Shown here in pieces: positions 23,883 to 35,138 of a stretch of DNA of 53,794 nucleotides (position 1 is its first letter; every line of letters begins with the position of its first letter). The notes below the pieces were generated by a model. The model did no database searches. It was not told where the DNA came from and was given only the letters and a program-made list of their open reading frames with translations. The position numbers and the translations under genes are program-made. This stretch comes from Rhizophlyctis rosea (Eukaryota > Chytridiomycota > Chytridiomycetes > Rhizophlyctidales > Rhizophlyctidaceae), in NCBI GenBank assembly GCA_027596075.1, contig JADGJC010000268.1, positions 3,002 through 56,795 of the forward strand, read 5' to 3'.

Positions 23883-25556
23883 ATGCTGCCGGCTACCACC
23901 CACCAGCCTCTCAATCCTGACACCTCCAGTCTCATACTGGCTCTGCTCAGTGTGGAGCAAACCCTCACCTGCGAACGTGTCTGCCGCACTTGGAGAGAAA
24001 CAAGTCACACCTACTCCCTGCAAGTATGGAAGCCAAAACTGCTGGACGCTTTCCCAAACGGCTGTCTGCCCGTGCTGCTTGGTGCGGAATCTTGGAGAGA
24101 CATGACCCTTCTGTGGTGGTGCTGGCAGCGGGACTGGCGTCTCCCTCACTCCAACCCCAAACACCGGTGCCCACTTGCAAAGCCTATATATCTGCCGTAT
24201 GAGTCTTGCTTGAAAAAAGTCCACAATAATCGGTTGATGGATGTGATCCTAGCATACCCCAACTGCACAAACACCTTACACACAAAAACACATCCTATCG
24301 CCATTCTCCCCAATGGAGAGCTGCGGGTGTCGCATACCGGACTTCATCTCGCACAACCAGCACCAATTGTAGACCAGATCCTGGACCCACTAATGCCTGA
24401 ATTGACCTTCTCCAGCACCGATGACTTTTACTTCTACAAACCAAACACAACATTCATTCGCCCCACAATCCTTTACACCATAAACTCCACCCACATCAAC
24501 TACTTTGACCTCCCCAACCTGGAGGAGGAGAGCGGGAGGGGGGAAGGGGGGCGGCAGAGGGAAGGGGAGAGGGAAGGTGGGGGGTTGGAGGGGAGAGGGG
24601 AGAGGGGGGTGGGGGGGCGGGAGGGGCGAGGGGGGAAGGACGAGGCTAGGGAGGGGGGGATGCGGAAGGGGGAAGGGAAGCGGGGAAAAGGGGGGTGGGA
24701 GGGGAGAGGGGAGAAGGTGGGGGGGCGGGAGGGGGGAAGGGGGAAGGAAGAGGCACGGGAGGGGGGGAGGGGGAAGGGTGGGCGAGGATGGGTGGAGGGG
24801 GATCCCCTAACCTCCCTACCCTTCACCAAACTGCCCTCTCCAGACGCAAAACACACTCACCGCCACATCATTTGCGGCTCAACCCACATAACAACCTGGT
24901 CAACACCCACAAAACGCCTCGGCCACAACATCTACTGCATCCAAGTCCTCCACCCGTACTCCTCTCACACACTCAGAGAACAAGGCACGACCTCTCATTT
25001 TGCCTTAAACGAAACCCTCCTGGCAACAATGACATCTACAGAGACTCTCGCTACGACAATCTTCAGAGCGACACCCGAACGTGTAACGACGCGCATTAAC
25101 CTACACCGCATCTCGACTCCCCAAACAGTAATAACAAGTAGAGAAATTCCTTTCATCGTAGAAGATGCCACCATGTCCCGCTTCAACCTCATCCTCCTCT
25201 CCCAGTCCGCTCTCCACATCCTCTCCCTCTCAACCCTCGAAACCATCCACACCATAACACCAAACCTCCAACACATTTGGCCTATCCACCTGTCCAAAAA
25301 TGATCGATATTTGATTTTAAAATCCTCTACCCCGTCGCCGGAAGATAAGACGCGTAAGATACCGACCGTGCATGAATTGGATATCATGAAGCGGACGGAA
25401 ACCGTGTGGCCACGTGTAAAAGACGCGCCGGGATATTTTATGAGGACGGTGGAGTATCGGGTTGATGGGGAGGGGCGAAGGACGGTGGGATGTGGGGAAG
25501 AGGTTTTGTTTTACAGAGGATTGCCGAAGGAGACGGAAACGGAAGTGCCTAAGTAG
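23883..25556 (+). CDS. F-box protein with degenerate beta-propeller-like C-terminus and polypurine-encoded insert
   Basis: Single-exon frame of 557 residues. Residues about 11-60 (DTSSLILALLSVEQ..ERVCRTWRE) match the F-box pattern, including the typical VCRxW. Residues about 65-215 are unassigned. Residues about 213-306 come from an almost T-free purine tract and consist only of Gly, Glu and Arg with some Lys, Trp and Val. Residues 307-557 show repeated beta-rich strands (HIICGSTHITTWSTP, NLILLSQSALHILSL, DRYLILKSS) like a worn WD40/propeller substrate platform. The ATG at 23883 follows a CTGCAGGG; a TATATG lies about 100 bp upstream. Because the purine tract cannot hold stop codons, its translation is not proven. 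It could be an unspliced intron, but both flanks share one frame. Confidence 0.7.
   Translation: MLPATTHQPLNPDTSSLILALLSVEQTLTCERVCRTWRETSHTYSLQVWKPKLLDAFPNGCLPVLLGAESWRDMTLLWWCWQRDWRLPHSNPKHRCPLAKPIYLPYESCLKKVHNNRLMDVILAYPNCTNTLHTKTHPIAILPNGELRVSHTGLHLAQPAPIVDQILDPLMPELTFSSTDDFYFYKPNTTFIRPTILYTINSTHINYFDLPNLEEESGRGEGGRQREGEREGGGLEGRGERGVGGREGRGGKDEAREGGMRKGEGKRGKGGWEGRGEKVGGREGGRGKEEAREGGRGKGGRGWVEGDPLTSLPFTKLPSPDAKHTHRHIICGSTHITTWSTPTKRLGHNIYCIQVLHPYSSHTLREQGTTSHFALNETLLATMTSTETLATTIFRATPERVTTRINLHRISTPQTVITSREIPFIVEDATMSRFNLILLSQSALHILSLSTLETIHTITPNLQHIWPIHLSKNDRYLILKSSTPSPEDKTRKIPTVHELDIMKRTETVWPRVKDAPGYFMRTVEYRVDGEGRRTVGCGEEVLFYRGLPKETETEVPK
24521..24801 (+). repeat. Polypurine (G-rich) tract, almost free of T
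   Basis: About 280 bases of GGGAGGGG-, GGGGAAGG- and GGGCGGGA-like units with hardly any T. Imperfect internal repeats are visible: GAGGGGAGAGGGGAGA occurs around 24590 and again around 24700, and a GAGGCTAGGGAGGGGGG-like unit recurs as GAGGCACGGGAGGGGGG. It has many G-runs of four or more and is mirror-like, so it could form G-quadruplexes or triplex DNA. It lies inside the coding frame of the F-box gene. Confidence 0.9.
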
Positions 25557-28500
25557 TTCCGATTATTTCCAATCATGAAGTTTCAACAGCAGCGGAAGCC
25601 GCTGTTGGACATCGTGAATTCAGTGGGAACGTTCACTCGAGCCTCACGAGCACGACCCGTCGTGTTACAATTGTGGTCAAACCAATGGGTGAGAACTGGC
25701 ATCACACATCTGTGCAGGGCACTTCCTGTAACTTACGTTGTTAGCATCGATATAATCTGCCGCAGCCTTTCGCAATGAAGTCGGCGGATACCATCAACCA
25801 ATCGTGGCGATAAGGCACTCCTTCTTATCATGCACCTCGTTCCCTTTTCTTGAAACATGCGTCATGATGAACGTGGATTATTCGTATCCCGCTCTCATTA
25901 CCAAGAACAAACAAGTCATCGCGTCAATGTGACCTCCTTGATTGTACAATGAATCGTCCCACAACAGCAGTGCCGTCGCTTGCCTTGCCTTGGTCTTGGC
26001 TTAAAACGATCCATCTATTGTACCTGCATACCTCAAAGGTGGCTTCTCAAAGATCACGGATTAGACACATGATCGCATTTCGGATCTGACCAACCTGTAA
26101 TTCAAATAGAGATGCATCACGAAAGTCGGTCTTGAGCATCTAAGAAGAGTCTCCGGCCGTCGTTTCCAGTTAGGTTGGATGGTCTTACTTTTTCCGGCTC
26201 CATCATGCAAGTACTGCTAACCACGCGGTTTCCTCCCCATCGCCCCAAAAACGGTGGCCACCAGGTCCCTCCCTTGTCCACATCACCGCTCCTCTAGGTT
26301 CAGTCCCTGCGGCGATTGGATGTCGACGCCGAGATTTGCAAGTCAGCAATGGGTCATATGGATAGATATGTTCGTAGCAGAAGCGCATTGAACCTTGCAG
26401 TCATGTCGGATGGGCTTGTGCAAGATACGCACAAGGAGGCCAAAGTTGAATGCTTTGAATACTTGCAAAATGTGGAGATTCGACTGCGCGGGCGCGGTCA
26501 GTGCGGTTGAGACCGTTTCCAGCGGGATTTCACATAGCTCTCAATGCATCACCCTGAGGAAGACCGAACTTCCTGTGTAGTTAAGTGAATTCCGTGAGAA
26601 ATCAGTTGCGAGTTGAACCGAAAAAGTAAATCAAGAGAGTTGCGAAGGGCAGTTGGTCCCATTCATTGGATGTAAGATGGGACTACTCATCCCTTCAACA
26701 CTGGGCTGGAGATCAAAGATTTACATGCCGATGCATCACAACTGGCATGCAACAAAAAAGAAAAAGACATGTAATGTCGCTCCGACTGTGCATTGAAACC
26801 AATAACACGAGTATTGCCGACCTCCCCATATGCACGAAACAGATATGTAAGGAGGGCCGGATTGAGGGTCGCAACCTCTTGCGCGTGATTGGGTGAGTCG
26901 TGGAGGTTCGGTCAGTTGGTCTCGGGCTCCGGTTGCTTTGAGGTTGATGTCCGGAGTCTATGGCAGACAAGCGTATTTTGAACCATACCGCAAAAAACTA
27001 TTGTGATCCAACATTCGACAAGGCCGTTGAAACTTTTGAAGTGAGACATCTCTTGGCAATGGGCGACTAATGCTTGCATGGGGGCATTCCAACGCCCCAC
27101 TGACAATCACTCGACCATCCATACTTCGAAGAAAAAAGTGAAGTGCGTAACACACGGAATTGCTGAAGGAATATATTGTATTCCATCTTCGGCGTGATGA
27201 TTCTCCACAATACTGCCGTTTGCCCACCTGCTCATGTAGGCAGATAGAGATGAAACTATGACTCATTCACACCCTTTTTGAGTTGAACCCATTACTCCGG
27301 GTTTGGTGGTCTTTATGCTCTAGCAGTGCTCCAGATATTCCGCCATGCCTCCAGATGACCACTAATACAAGACGAACTAATCCACAAGGTTGAAAAAACT
27401 CTGAGAACACAACCCCGGACAGCGCGTGGACACGCCACTATCCCCCGTCGCGGCCGCGAATTCTCCCGTCCATTTCATCACCTTCTTCCCTGCTGTTCCA
27501 TGTGCGGTGATTCTAGAAACTTTTGAACACCAAAGTAAGAACGCCAACACTCCGAAGTGACAGATAGCCAGATTGATGTGCCCACTAATAAGCCTGCGTC
27601 TGTCTCCTCCCGCAACTATATGTAAAGCACTTAAAGCCAAAATTCTCCAACATCAAAGAAAAGGGAATGTGATTGCCGATTTGGCATGAGGATCAATGCT
27701 GGCGATCAGTTGAGGTTGGCAACCGTTACCAGGAGCGTGATGCAAGATAGACGGTGGGAAGATTGTGCAGATCAACAGAATGATCGTAAATGGGGTATTG
27801 CGGAACTATGGTCATTGTTGAACGAGTCTGTGATCCTCGTCGCTGTAGTCACGGATATTCGACAGTGGCATTATAGGACGGTCACTGGACCTAAAACCTT
27901 TTCGCCTCGTATACCATGCCTATTTGTTACCAACTTCTCAAGGGCGACAGGAATTCGTCCAGTCAGATGGAAAAAACTCACTCAATTCCAATTTGCGGTC
28001 TTTCAGGAGAGCTCCCAAAAAAAACGGATCAACACGCCCGCCATTCGAATGGTAATGAAGCGTGTGTCTCCAACAATCATGCAGCTGTCCCCGTGTTCCT
28101 TATCAAACACCCTGCAAAGCTGTAAGCTCAAATTTCCCGACGAGCCTCAATCCTACCTCTGATTCGACAACCTCTTCGGTTGCTTTGCATCAGTTGGCTC
28201 TAGTCGGCGGTGCGTGACATGAAGCATCGAACTGAATCATCGATATCTGATACCAAAAACCAAATTTCCGCCCCTCCGCGTAAGATCACACCACATCATC
28301 AAGACACGTTACGGCCCACGGGGGTCATCGTGAGGACGTTGTCAGCCTACTATCATGTTGCTCAAAATGGGCGATTGCGGAAATGCTTTCCACGCACTGA
28401 TTGTACAACTTGATATTCAAAGAAGGTGCTGTTGCGACATGGAGATGGGTATCGGTCGCGTGTACTGTTGCTGTGCGCTTTGAGTGCGGGAACAGGATGG

Positions 28501-31500
28501 GGCAGCAACGGCGACTGGAGACATTTTTCTTGTCTTAAGTTCAGAAGCATTGAGCGCTTTACAAGGTACCCAGCTAAAAAGACTGGACTCCTACCGTAGG
28601 GCATATATAGACCTCTGTACCATCGAGGAATGCCGGAAGATACAAGTTTCTGCGATGGGCTTGTGTCAGGTAACTCAGATATAACTTGCATCCTTGTCCT
28701 CAACGTCACCCCGTTAGGAAGCATATGTGTTCATTCGACAATGGTTCATTTGATAGGTATTGGATCCTGCAAATATGGGACATGACACGATGCTAACGTG
28801 TTGACTATCATATGGACCGTGTTAGACTTCCCTTTCATCCCGTTGTCAGTCTTATAGTCAAAGCTCGATGATTTGCTGCATTGATGGATGCCGGCACCGC
28901 TATAGTCACCATCATCATCAGATCATGGCGTCTGCAGTTAGTGCACGAGCACTGAGAGTCAGATGGGAGAATGGGAGTACAGAACATGGTGGTGGAGGAC
29001 ATGGTGGTGGAGGCGAGCACTTGTGATCACTGTGATCGCGAGGACTCCTTAGCGGTCAACAGGATATGACCGTGTCAACATGACGTTGGGATAACTTTTC
29101 TTTGTTTGGCGACAGCTGAAGGTACCTCTACACTCCATTCGCCGTCTTGTTTTGCCGTCCTTTTTCTCATGATTCTGACTCAGGGAATAGCCCTTGATCA
29201 TCATAGTTGAGTTGCAGGCTTTCTGCTAGGCATCATTATCATCCAGTCGGAAATTACATATATTCTGACCCATTGATTTTCTCGGCGAGTGATTGGGTAT
29301 CATAACCAAAACATCTTGGCATGCCCTGCTTTGACGATCAAAATTTCAGCATCTTACGCCATATTGCGATCGCCGGTCGGCAACGTCCAGCACTTGGGAG
29401 TCTTACACGGCATTCCGCGACTTCGCATTCAGCCATCTTTTTGTTTGTTTACTCGCAAAGCACAAACTCAAGGATGGACAATGATTGGGTAGTCAATCCT
29501 GCGTTGTTGAAGCACCTGTCCAGCTCAAGTGTCTCACCGAGGCCATATCTTCCATTGTCAGGCAACTGTATAAGAGGTGGAACTCCCCCTACATGTGTCA
29601 CCGTCCGTCGTCCTCCTTATCCCGAGAATATTCCATACCCTTGGTTATCCACGGGGGATTGCATGCCATTCCTGGGGAGTGTAATTCAGCTTGCAGCCGC
29701 TTACGACAAACGTCAAAAAAAAGAAGGGACCAAACACCGCCGCTATTCCAAATGATGATCAAGTTTGTTATCTTGTGTCTGTACTCCATGTCCGCATGAC
29801 TCCACACCTTCCTGTAAAAGAGACCCACTTCCCTTGAAGACCAACCGTACTTTACATTTGCTATGGCCTTCCCTTTCGGATGTTGGTGGACTCATGGCGG
29901 TCGGTTCGGAGAAAGGATATGATGTGCGACAGCTAGCACGGATTTCTTGCTGTTAGGCGACAGTTCAGAGTAGTCAGCGTGACGGATTCCTCCATGATAA
30001 GCGACTCGCAAAGCTTCGTGACACCGCTTAGACATCCCGAAAAGAAAATGTTACAGCCGGGCGAAAGTATACCAAATCAATGGGCCTGCCCATACAACAC
30101 CAGCCCTTGCGATTACTATTATAGCGCAGAATTCGGTATGTCGAACTGGGGTTGATGCACGTTATGACAGATTGATGTCAAGGAAGATGATGAATCGCTT
30201 CCTAATCTGAATCCGAACTGAAGTTGTATCACGGTGTGCTGTTGCCCTGCACCATATGCATGCGGGAACAGAGCAGGAAGGGCTTGCCAGGAGGAGACAT
30301 CTTCTTTCTTATTGGACATAGCACTTCATGCCATTGAGGATTGATGGAGTCGCAAAGCCGTTCAATCGCCGTTGCCTGGTAAAATACCATCAATCTTTAT
30401 CAGCATGGGACGATAAGCCAGTAAACCTGTCTTTCAATCCTCGTACGTGCATGCGAGGGTGAGTACTGGGGTACGGATGGTGTGGAGGTTTGTGTTTTTT
30501 CACTTGTAAGTGAGTTTGTTATCTGTTACATGCACCCAAGAACCATGCCCGGCAGGGCCCAACACAGTCATAGGTCAAGTGAGGCAGATCATTATGTCAG
30601 TGGCATATGGAATGTTGATCCCGACTCACATGAACAGTCTCCATACGTCCAACGATCATGGGATATGGAACAGGAAATGTTGCAAAATGGTCTGCAAGCT
30701 CGCGTAGTCTTGTTGGAGTGAGGTTGCGAGCAGGAAATCTCTTTGGTCCATCGTTTCTTTTTCGAGAATTCGAAGCCGTGATGGTGATTTAGACTATCCG
30801 AAACAGTGTCTGGTCCCCCCCAAAAGGGGAAGTCATGTCAGCAAACGCGAAGGCAACACATTGCATGCATACTAGTCTGGTACCAAAATCGCAGCTCTGA
30901 AAGCCATCATGGTGACCAACGGTTTTGCCATCGCTAACTGATGCTCTTGCAATGCTTGAGTAATCATCGCTGGGGAACATTGGGTTCGTGGGGAAGTGTT
31001 GTTTACAGAAAGCTGCCGAATGGTATGCAGAGATGTGTCTATAAAGATGGGGTCAGTCATCAATCACATAGATCACGTTGCTTTGTGACTGGCGATGTCA
31101 GAGAATGGGATCATGAGGGGCGTGGGCCAAGACCATATGGTGGACATGCATATTATGAAAGGGATTTAAAGAATTAAGACAGCTGGCACCAGAAAGTCTT
31201 GTTGACAAATGTAATTATGTGTAAGAAACCATTGGTTTACTTTTGTTGGACCGATTTTTCCTTTGGTGTGGTCATTGCAACCCCTAATTAGCTGGTCATC
31301 ACACACCTGTCAGCAAAATTTACACAAGCTGAGTGGGGCGTGTAAGGTGGTGTCTGCTTTATCAACAGTTGATGAGTAACCAAATACGAATTGAGGACGC
31401 ATCCAATCCAAACGTGTCAATTCTTTCGGAGAGTGCTTGTGGTGAAGGGACTTCGACTGTGGCCGTCGCACTAATAATGTGCATCAATCCATATGCTGGC

Positions 31501-32394
31501 AAGGGAAGCATGATCACGAAGAGGAAAAAATATAGCCTTACGTCCCTCGCGGTAGCACAGACCCTCGTTCACAATGTCGCGGGCTTGCAAGATGCAACAC
31601 TCGCCCACCGAAAGTACCGATCCGCATTGATCTGAACGCTCAAGGTTGATCGTCGGAAATGGATTAACAACCCCCGATACTGGATAGACAAGTTCTTGAA
31701 AGGTTGACTGCAAATGACTGCTCACCCATAACCTCAAATGGTATACTGTTCCCTGAGTTTGCAGATCTCTTCTCTTTTTCCACGCTGAGGCAAATCTTGA
31801 TCTGGTTTGAGACAGTACCGGGTACCTGTACAAGGACCCAAAAAGTCGGCTCCTACCTGCGATCATTTTGCCACTTCCTTTTTGCTATCCTTCCGAGAAC
31901 ACTCCTCCGCTGACTTGCATCGATGAAGATTATGCAACGCATTAACCTGAAAGGTAATCGGAAATTGGAACGACCAGAGAACCTTCAATAGCGTGACGAG
32001 AATAATGTTCATCCAAGCTCAATATGACTTCCATGACGGGAAAAATGATATTCATCGTTCAAGACCCACATTCGACGGTTCCGCCCAGCCGAACACATCG
32101 CAACACTACCCGAGCCCGATGGCTTAGAGCTATTCTTTGCCTAAGCAAATTACCTGACAAATGTCCAGTCCCCATTGAATGATTTACAAATCACCAAAAG
32201 AAACAAGGAACTCAGCCCGCGATTAGAACACCGCGCCCGTGACGGTGAATTGACTCTCATTCCACGCCATTAGGCCATCTGCTGTACATTATACATGTGA
32301 CGCATTCTGCATCTACAAGCATTGAGAGGCTGCAGAGCGGAAACGGGGAAGCGGAAGGTGGGGCTTGACACGCCCTCACTCGAAAGATTCCTAT
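25557..32394. other. Intergenic stretch, no gene recognised
   Basis: About 6.8 kb. The longest frame (27686-28162, 158 codons) resembles no family and has no supporting splice structure. A short direct repeat, ACATGGTGGTGGAGG twice in tandem, lies at 28984-29013. The segments near 28480-28540 and 30260-30310 share a GCGGGAACAG...GGAGACAT..TTCTT pattern and may be two weak copies of one repeat. Confidence 0.55.
28984..29013. repeat. Two tandem copies of a 15-bp unit
   Basis: ACATGGTGGTGGAGG at 28984-28998 is repeated exactly at 28999-29013. No function is evident. Confidence 0.8.
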
Positions 32395-34698
32395 CTAATA
32401 ATCATCATCACTATACCCATAAAACTCATCACCCTCCCCTTCTTCCGCCCCTTGTTCCGCCGACATCCAATCCAACCCACTCCCCCTCCACCAATCCGCA
32501 CCCGCCTTAGCCTCCCCCCACGCCATCGGCATAATAAACTCAATCGCCCGCCTACTCCACTTAAGCTTTAACCCACTCTCCTTCCACCATTGCAAAACCT
32601 CCACATGCCCATTCCTCGTTGCTTCATTCATGGCCCTTACCGTATACTTCAATCGTAATCCGCTGTCCTTCCACCACTGTAAGACCTCAACCTCGCCCAA
32701 CTCGCTAGCGATATTGATGGCCCGTTCCGAGTATTTGAGTGGCAGCCCGCTGTCTTTCCACCATTGGAGGACTCTGACGAATTTGGCTTGGGAGAATTGG
32801 GAGGTGTCGAAGCGTTCGCGGATGCATTGTTTCATACCGTTCATGGCTTGTTCGTTGTACTTCAACTCTAGCCCGTTCCGTTTCCACCAATCCAACACCC
32901 CAACATGTCCAAAGCAACTAGCAACATTCATTGCGTACCGACTATACTTCAACTCCAACCCGCTCCGACCCCACCATTCCAACACCTCCACCCGTCCCGC
33001 CGCACTAGCAGCATCCAACACATGCTCACTATACTCTAATTCCAACCCACTCTTCCTAAACCACTCAAGCACATTGATATGTCCCATCTCACTTGCTCCA
33101 GTCACCGTGTGCCCAAGTCCCAGCCTCTGCCGAGATTCCGGTGGCTCCGCATTATTGAACCACCACTCCAAAACATCTACACGTCCCGCCCGACACGCCG
33201 AAGAAATCGCATTCCCGGTCCATAACATCGTCAATCCGCTATCTTTCCACCATTGCAGGACGTTGATGTGACCCTCACCGCTAGCCATATCCATCGCGTG
33301 ATATGACCAATCCTTGATCCCATATCCAATCACGCGAGGACCTTCGTTGTCGGGCAGATGAGGCTTTCTCACATCTATCAGCCCGCTGTCTTTCCACCAC
33401 TGAAGGACATCGACACGTCCGCGCCCACTTGCGTTGTCCATCGCGCTGGAAGTAGAGGAAATGGGGAGGTTGTTGGCGCGACACCAGTTCATGACTGGGA
33501 TATGACCGTTTGCGCTGGCGAAATCGAGGGTGTAGGGACGATAGGTGACTGTTGGCGTTGGCTGGGGGGTGGGAGGAGCGGGCGTGGGATTTGCAAACAT
33601 ACCACCTCCACCTCCGAACATTCCACCTCCAAACATTCCACCTCCACCAACAACCATACCACCTCCACCAACAACCATACCACCTCCACCTCCAAACATT
33701 CCATCTCCACCAAACATACCACCACCTCCAAACATACCGCCACCTCCAAACTCAACAACCTCGATCCCCTTCATATCCCACCCACTTCGTTTCCACCAAT
33801 CCAAAACCTCAACATGCCCCTGATTAATGGCATCCTGCACACCCGACCCGTCGGACCTAATCTCCAACCCACTACTCCGCCACCACTCCAAAACCGCCAC
33901 ACGTCCGTTCTTCGCCGCATTCGCAACAGCCTTATTCCCATACCGCAAATCCAACCCACTACCCTTCCACCACTCCAAAACATCCACATGCCCATTCTCA
34001 CTAGCGCGTTCGATAGCCCCCTCAGAATACGACCCCGGTGTTTCGGGCGCCCCGACCTGCTTAAACCACTCCAACACTTCAACATGCCCATGCGCACTCG
34101 CTTCGTCCATCCCATTAAGTGACTGCCACTCCAACCCGCTGCGCTCCCACCATTCCAAGACGTGCAAGTGTCCCTCCTTACAAGCTCCATTGACGTTCGT
34201 AAACGTCTGCTGCAACCGGCTGTTCTTCCACCATTCCAATACGTCAATCCGACCATGCTCTCCCGCGACCGCCATAGCTTGCAGAGGAACTTTGAGTGGC
34301 AGCCCACTCGCTTTCCACCACTCCAACACCGGAATGTGACCGTTCTTCGAAGCGAGAAGGATGGCTTGGTCCGTGTACCGCAAGGGCCGCAACGCCGCAT
34401 TCTTCCACCACTCAAGTACATCTACATGACCCCGCTCGCTGGCGGTGTCGATCGCCGCTGCGGACCATTTCAGCTCAAGAACGCCCTTTTCCTTCTTTGC
34501 TGCCCACCAGTCTAGCAAGTCTGTTTGACCTTTTCGGGAGGCATGGTCGATGGAGGCGAATGGGAGGAGCGGGATGGCGTAGTCTCTGAGAGGATGGAAG
34601 CCACGTGTGACGGAAAGGATGACGCCGATGCGGAAGGCAGGCTCTACGGGGATGTAGAGGCATATGCCTGCGATGACTTCGGGAGGTAGGTTTGGCAT
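32395..34698 (-). CDS. Large ankyrin-repeat protein of the 'VLEWWK' type with a Gly/Met/Phe insert
   Basis: Single exon of 767 residues. The first 50 residues (NLPPEVIAGICLYIP..) resemble an F-box. About 20 degenerate ankyrin repeats of 33-37 residues follow, each centred on a (H/R)V(D/E)VL(E/Q)WWK.SGL core, for example residues 90-102. Nine repeats precede and eleven follow an insert at about residues 314-368, built of GGGGMF and GGGGMVV units. The C-terminus is acidic (EEGEGDEFYGYSDDDY). Ankyrin stacks bind proteins; with an F-box-like start the protein could be a ubiquitin-ligase adaptor, but that is inference. The start is the first ATG after a TATA-like box (34794-34807), 96 bp upstream. 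The antisense frames of up to 254 codons are shadows of the repeat structure. Confidence 0.9.
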   Translation of the reverse strand: MPNLPPEVIAGICLYIPVEPAFRIGVILSVTRGFHPLRDYAIPLLPFASIDHASRKGQTDLLDWWAAKKEKGVLELKWSAAAIDTASERGHVDVLEWWKNAALRPLRYTDQAILLASKNGHIPVLEWWKASGLPLKVPLQAMAVAGEHGRIDVLEWWKNSRLQQTFTNVNGACKEGHLHVLEWWERSGLEWQSLNGMDEASAHGHVEVLEWFKQVGAPETPGSYSEGAIERASENGHVDVLEWWKGSGLDLRYGNKAVANAAKNGRVAVLEWWRSSGLEIRSDGSGVQDAINQGHVEVLDWWKRSGWDMKGIEVVEFGGGGMFGGGGMFGGDGMFGGGGGMVVGGGGMVVGGGGMFGGGMFGGGGGMFANPTPAPPTPQPTPTVTYRPYTLDFASANGHIPVMNWCRANNLPISSTSSAMDNASGRGRVDVLQWWKDSGLIDVRKPHLPDNEGPRVIGYGIKDWSYHAMDMASGEGHINVLQWWKDSGLTMLWTGNAISSACRAGRVDVLEWWFNNAEPPESRQRLGLGHTVTGASEMGHINVLEWFRKSGLELEYSEHVLDAASAAGRVEVLEWWGRSGLELKYSRYAMNVASCFGHVGVLDWWKRNGLELKYNEQAMNGMKQCIRERFDTSQFSQAKFVRVLQWWKDSGLPLKYSERAINIASELGEVEVLQWWKDSGLRLKYTVRAMNEATRNGHVEVLQWWKESGLKLKWSRRAIEFIMPMAWGEAKAGADWWRGSGLDWMSAEQGAEEGEGDEFYGYSDDDY
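33594..33757 (-). repeat. Coding microsatellite for (GGGGM[F/VV])n
   Basis: About 55 codons of GGA/GGT glycine runs broken by ATGTT(T/C) or ATGGTTGTT at regular spacing, lying between ankyrin repeats 9 and 10. Flanking repeats are intact, and the tract keeps frame. Confidence 0.88.
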
Positions 34699-34793
34699 TT
34701 GGCGAAGTCACGACGGAAACGGCTCTGGCAGCTCGGGATTCACGAGAGGTTGGCTGGATGCATATGGGTCAATGTGTAGCGGGCCGGGAGTCG

Positions 34794-34807
34794 TTTATAA
34801 GTATATA
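34794..34807 (-). promoter_or_regulatory. TATA-like box(es) of the ankyrin gene
   Basis: On the minus strand TATATA (34807-34802) is followed by TATAAA (34799-34794), about 96-108 bp upstream of the ATG at 34698. Confidence 0.55.
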
Positions 34808-35138
34808 TGCTCCCCTCTACCCAGGTTGCCCTATGTTCACTTTCGCTCCATCCCCACAGATCGGTAATTTGCCCACTATATGGTTTTTCCCAAGAAAGCT
34901 AAGAAGCCAAAAAGGATCGTTCTGGTCCTACTGCCCTATTGCCCTCCGAAGAAAGAGATCCTACTTGATTACGTAATGAATCGATTTTCCCCCAAAGGGT
35001 TCAAATCATTCACTGCGCCACACGCTTGTGCCAAAGCCCGTTTGACCAAATTGATTTTTTTCCCCCCAAAAACCCACCCATTTATTATGTTCATCGATGA
35101 TGATGAAAACCGCCTATTACTCACTTCTGAAACAACTA
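34808..35138. other. Intergenic spacer of about 330 bp
   Basis: A/T-richer sequence between two minus-strand genes. It holds the upstream region of the ankyrin gene and the 3' flank of the membrane protein. I see no gene in it. Confidence 0.6.

Noticed and set aside
24500..24856. 118-codon Pro/Ser-rich minus-strand frame across the polypurine tract
   Set aside because: It is the complement of a low-complexity tract and has no independent support.
27686..28162. 158-codon plus-strand frame
   Set aside because: Composition is not protein-like, no motif or splice structure is seen, and the length is possible by chance in a 7-kb stretch.
33358..34122. 254-codon plus-strand frame and other long antisense frames over the ankyrin gene
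   Set aside because: They are shadows of the periodic codon pattern in the ankyrin repeats; the minus strand carries the real protein.
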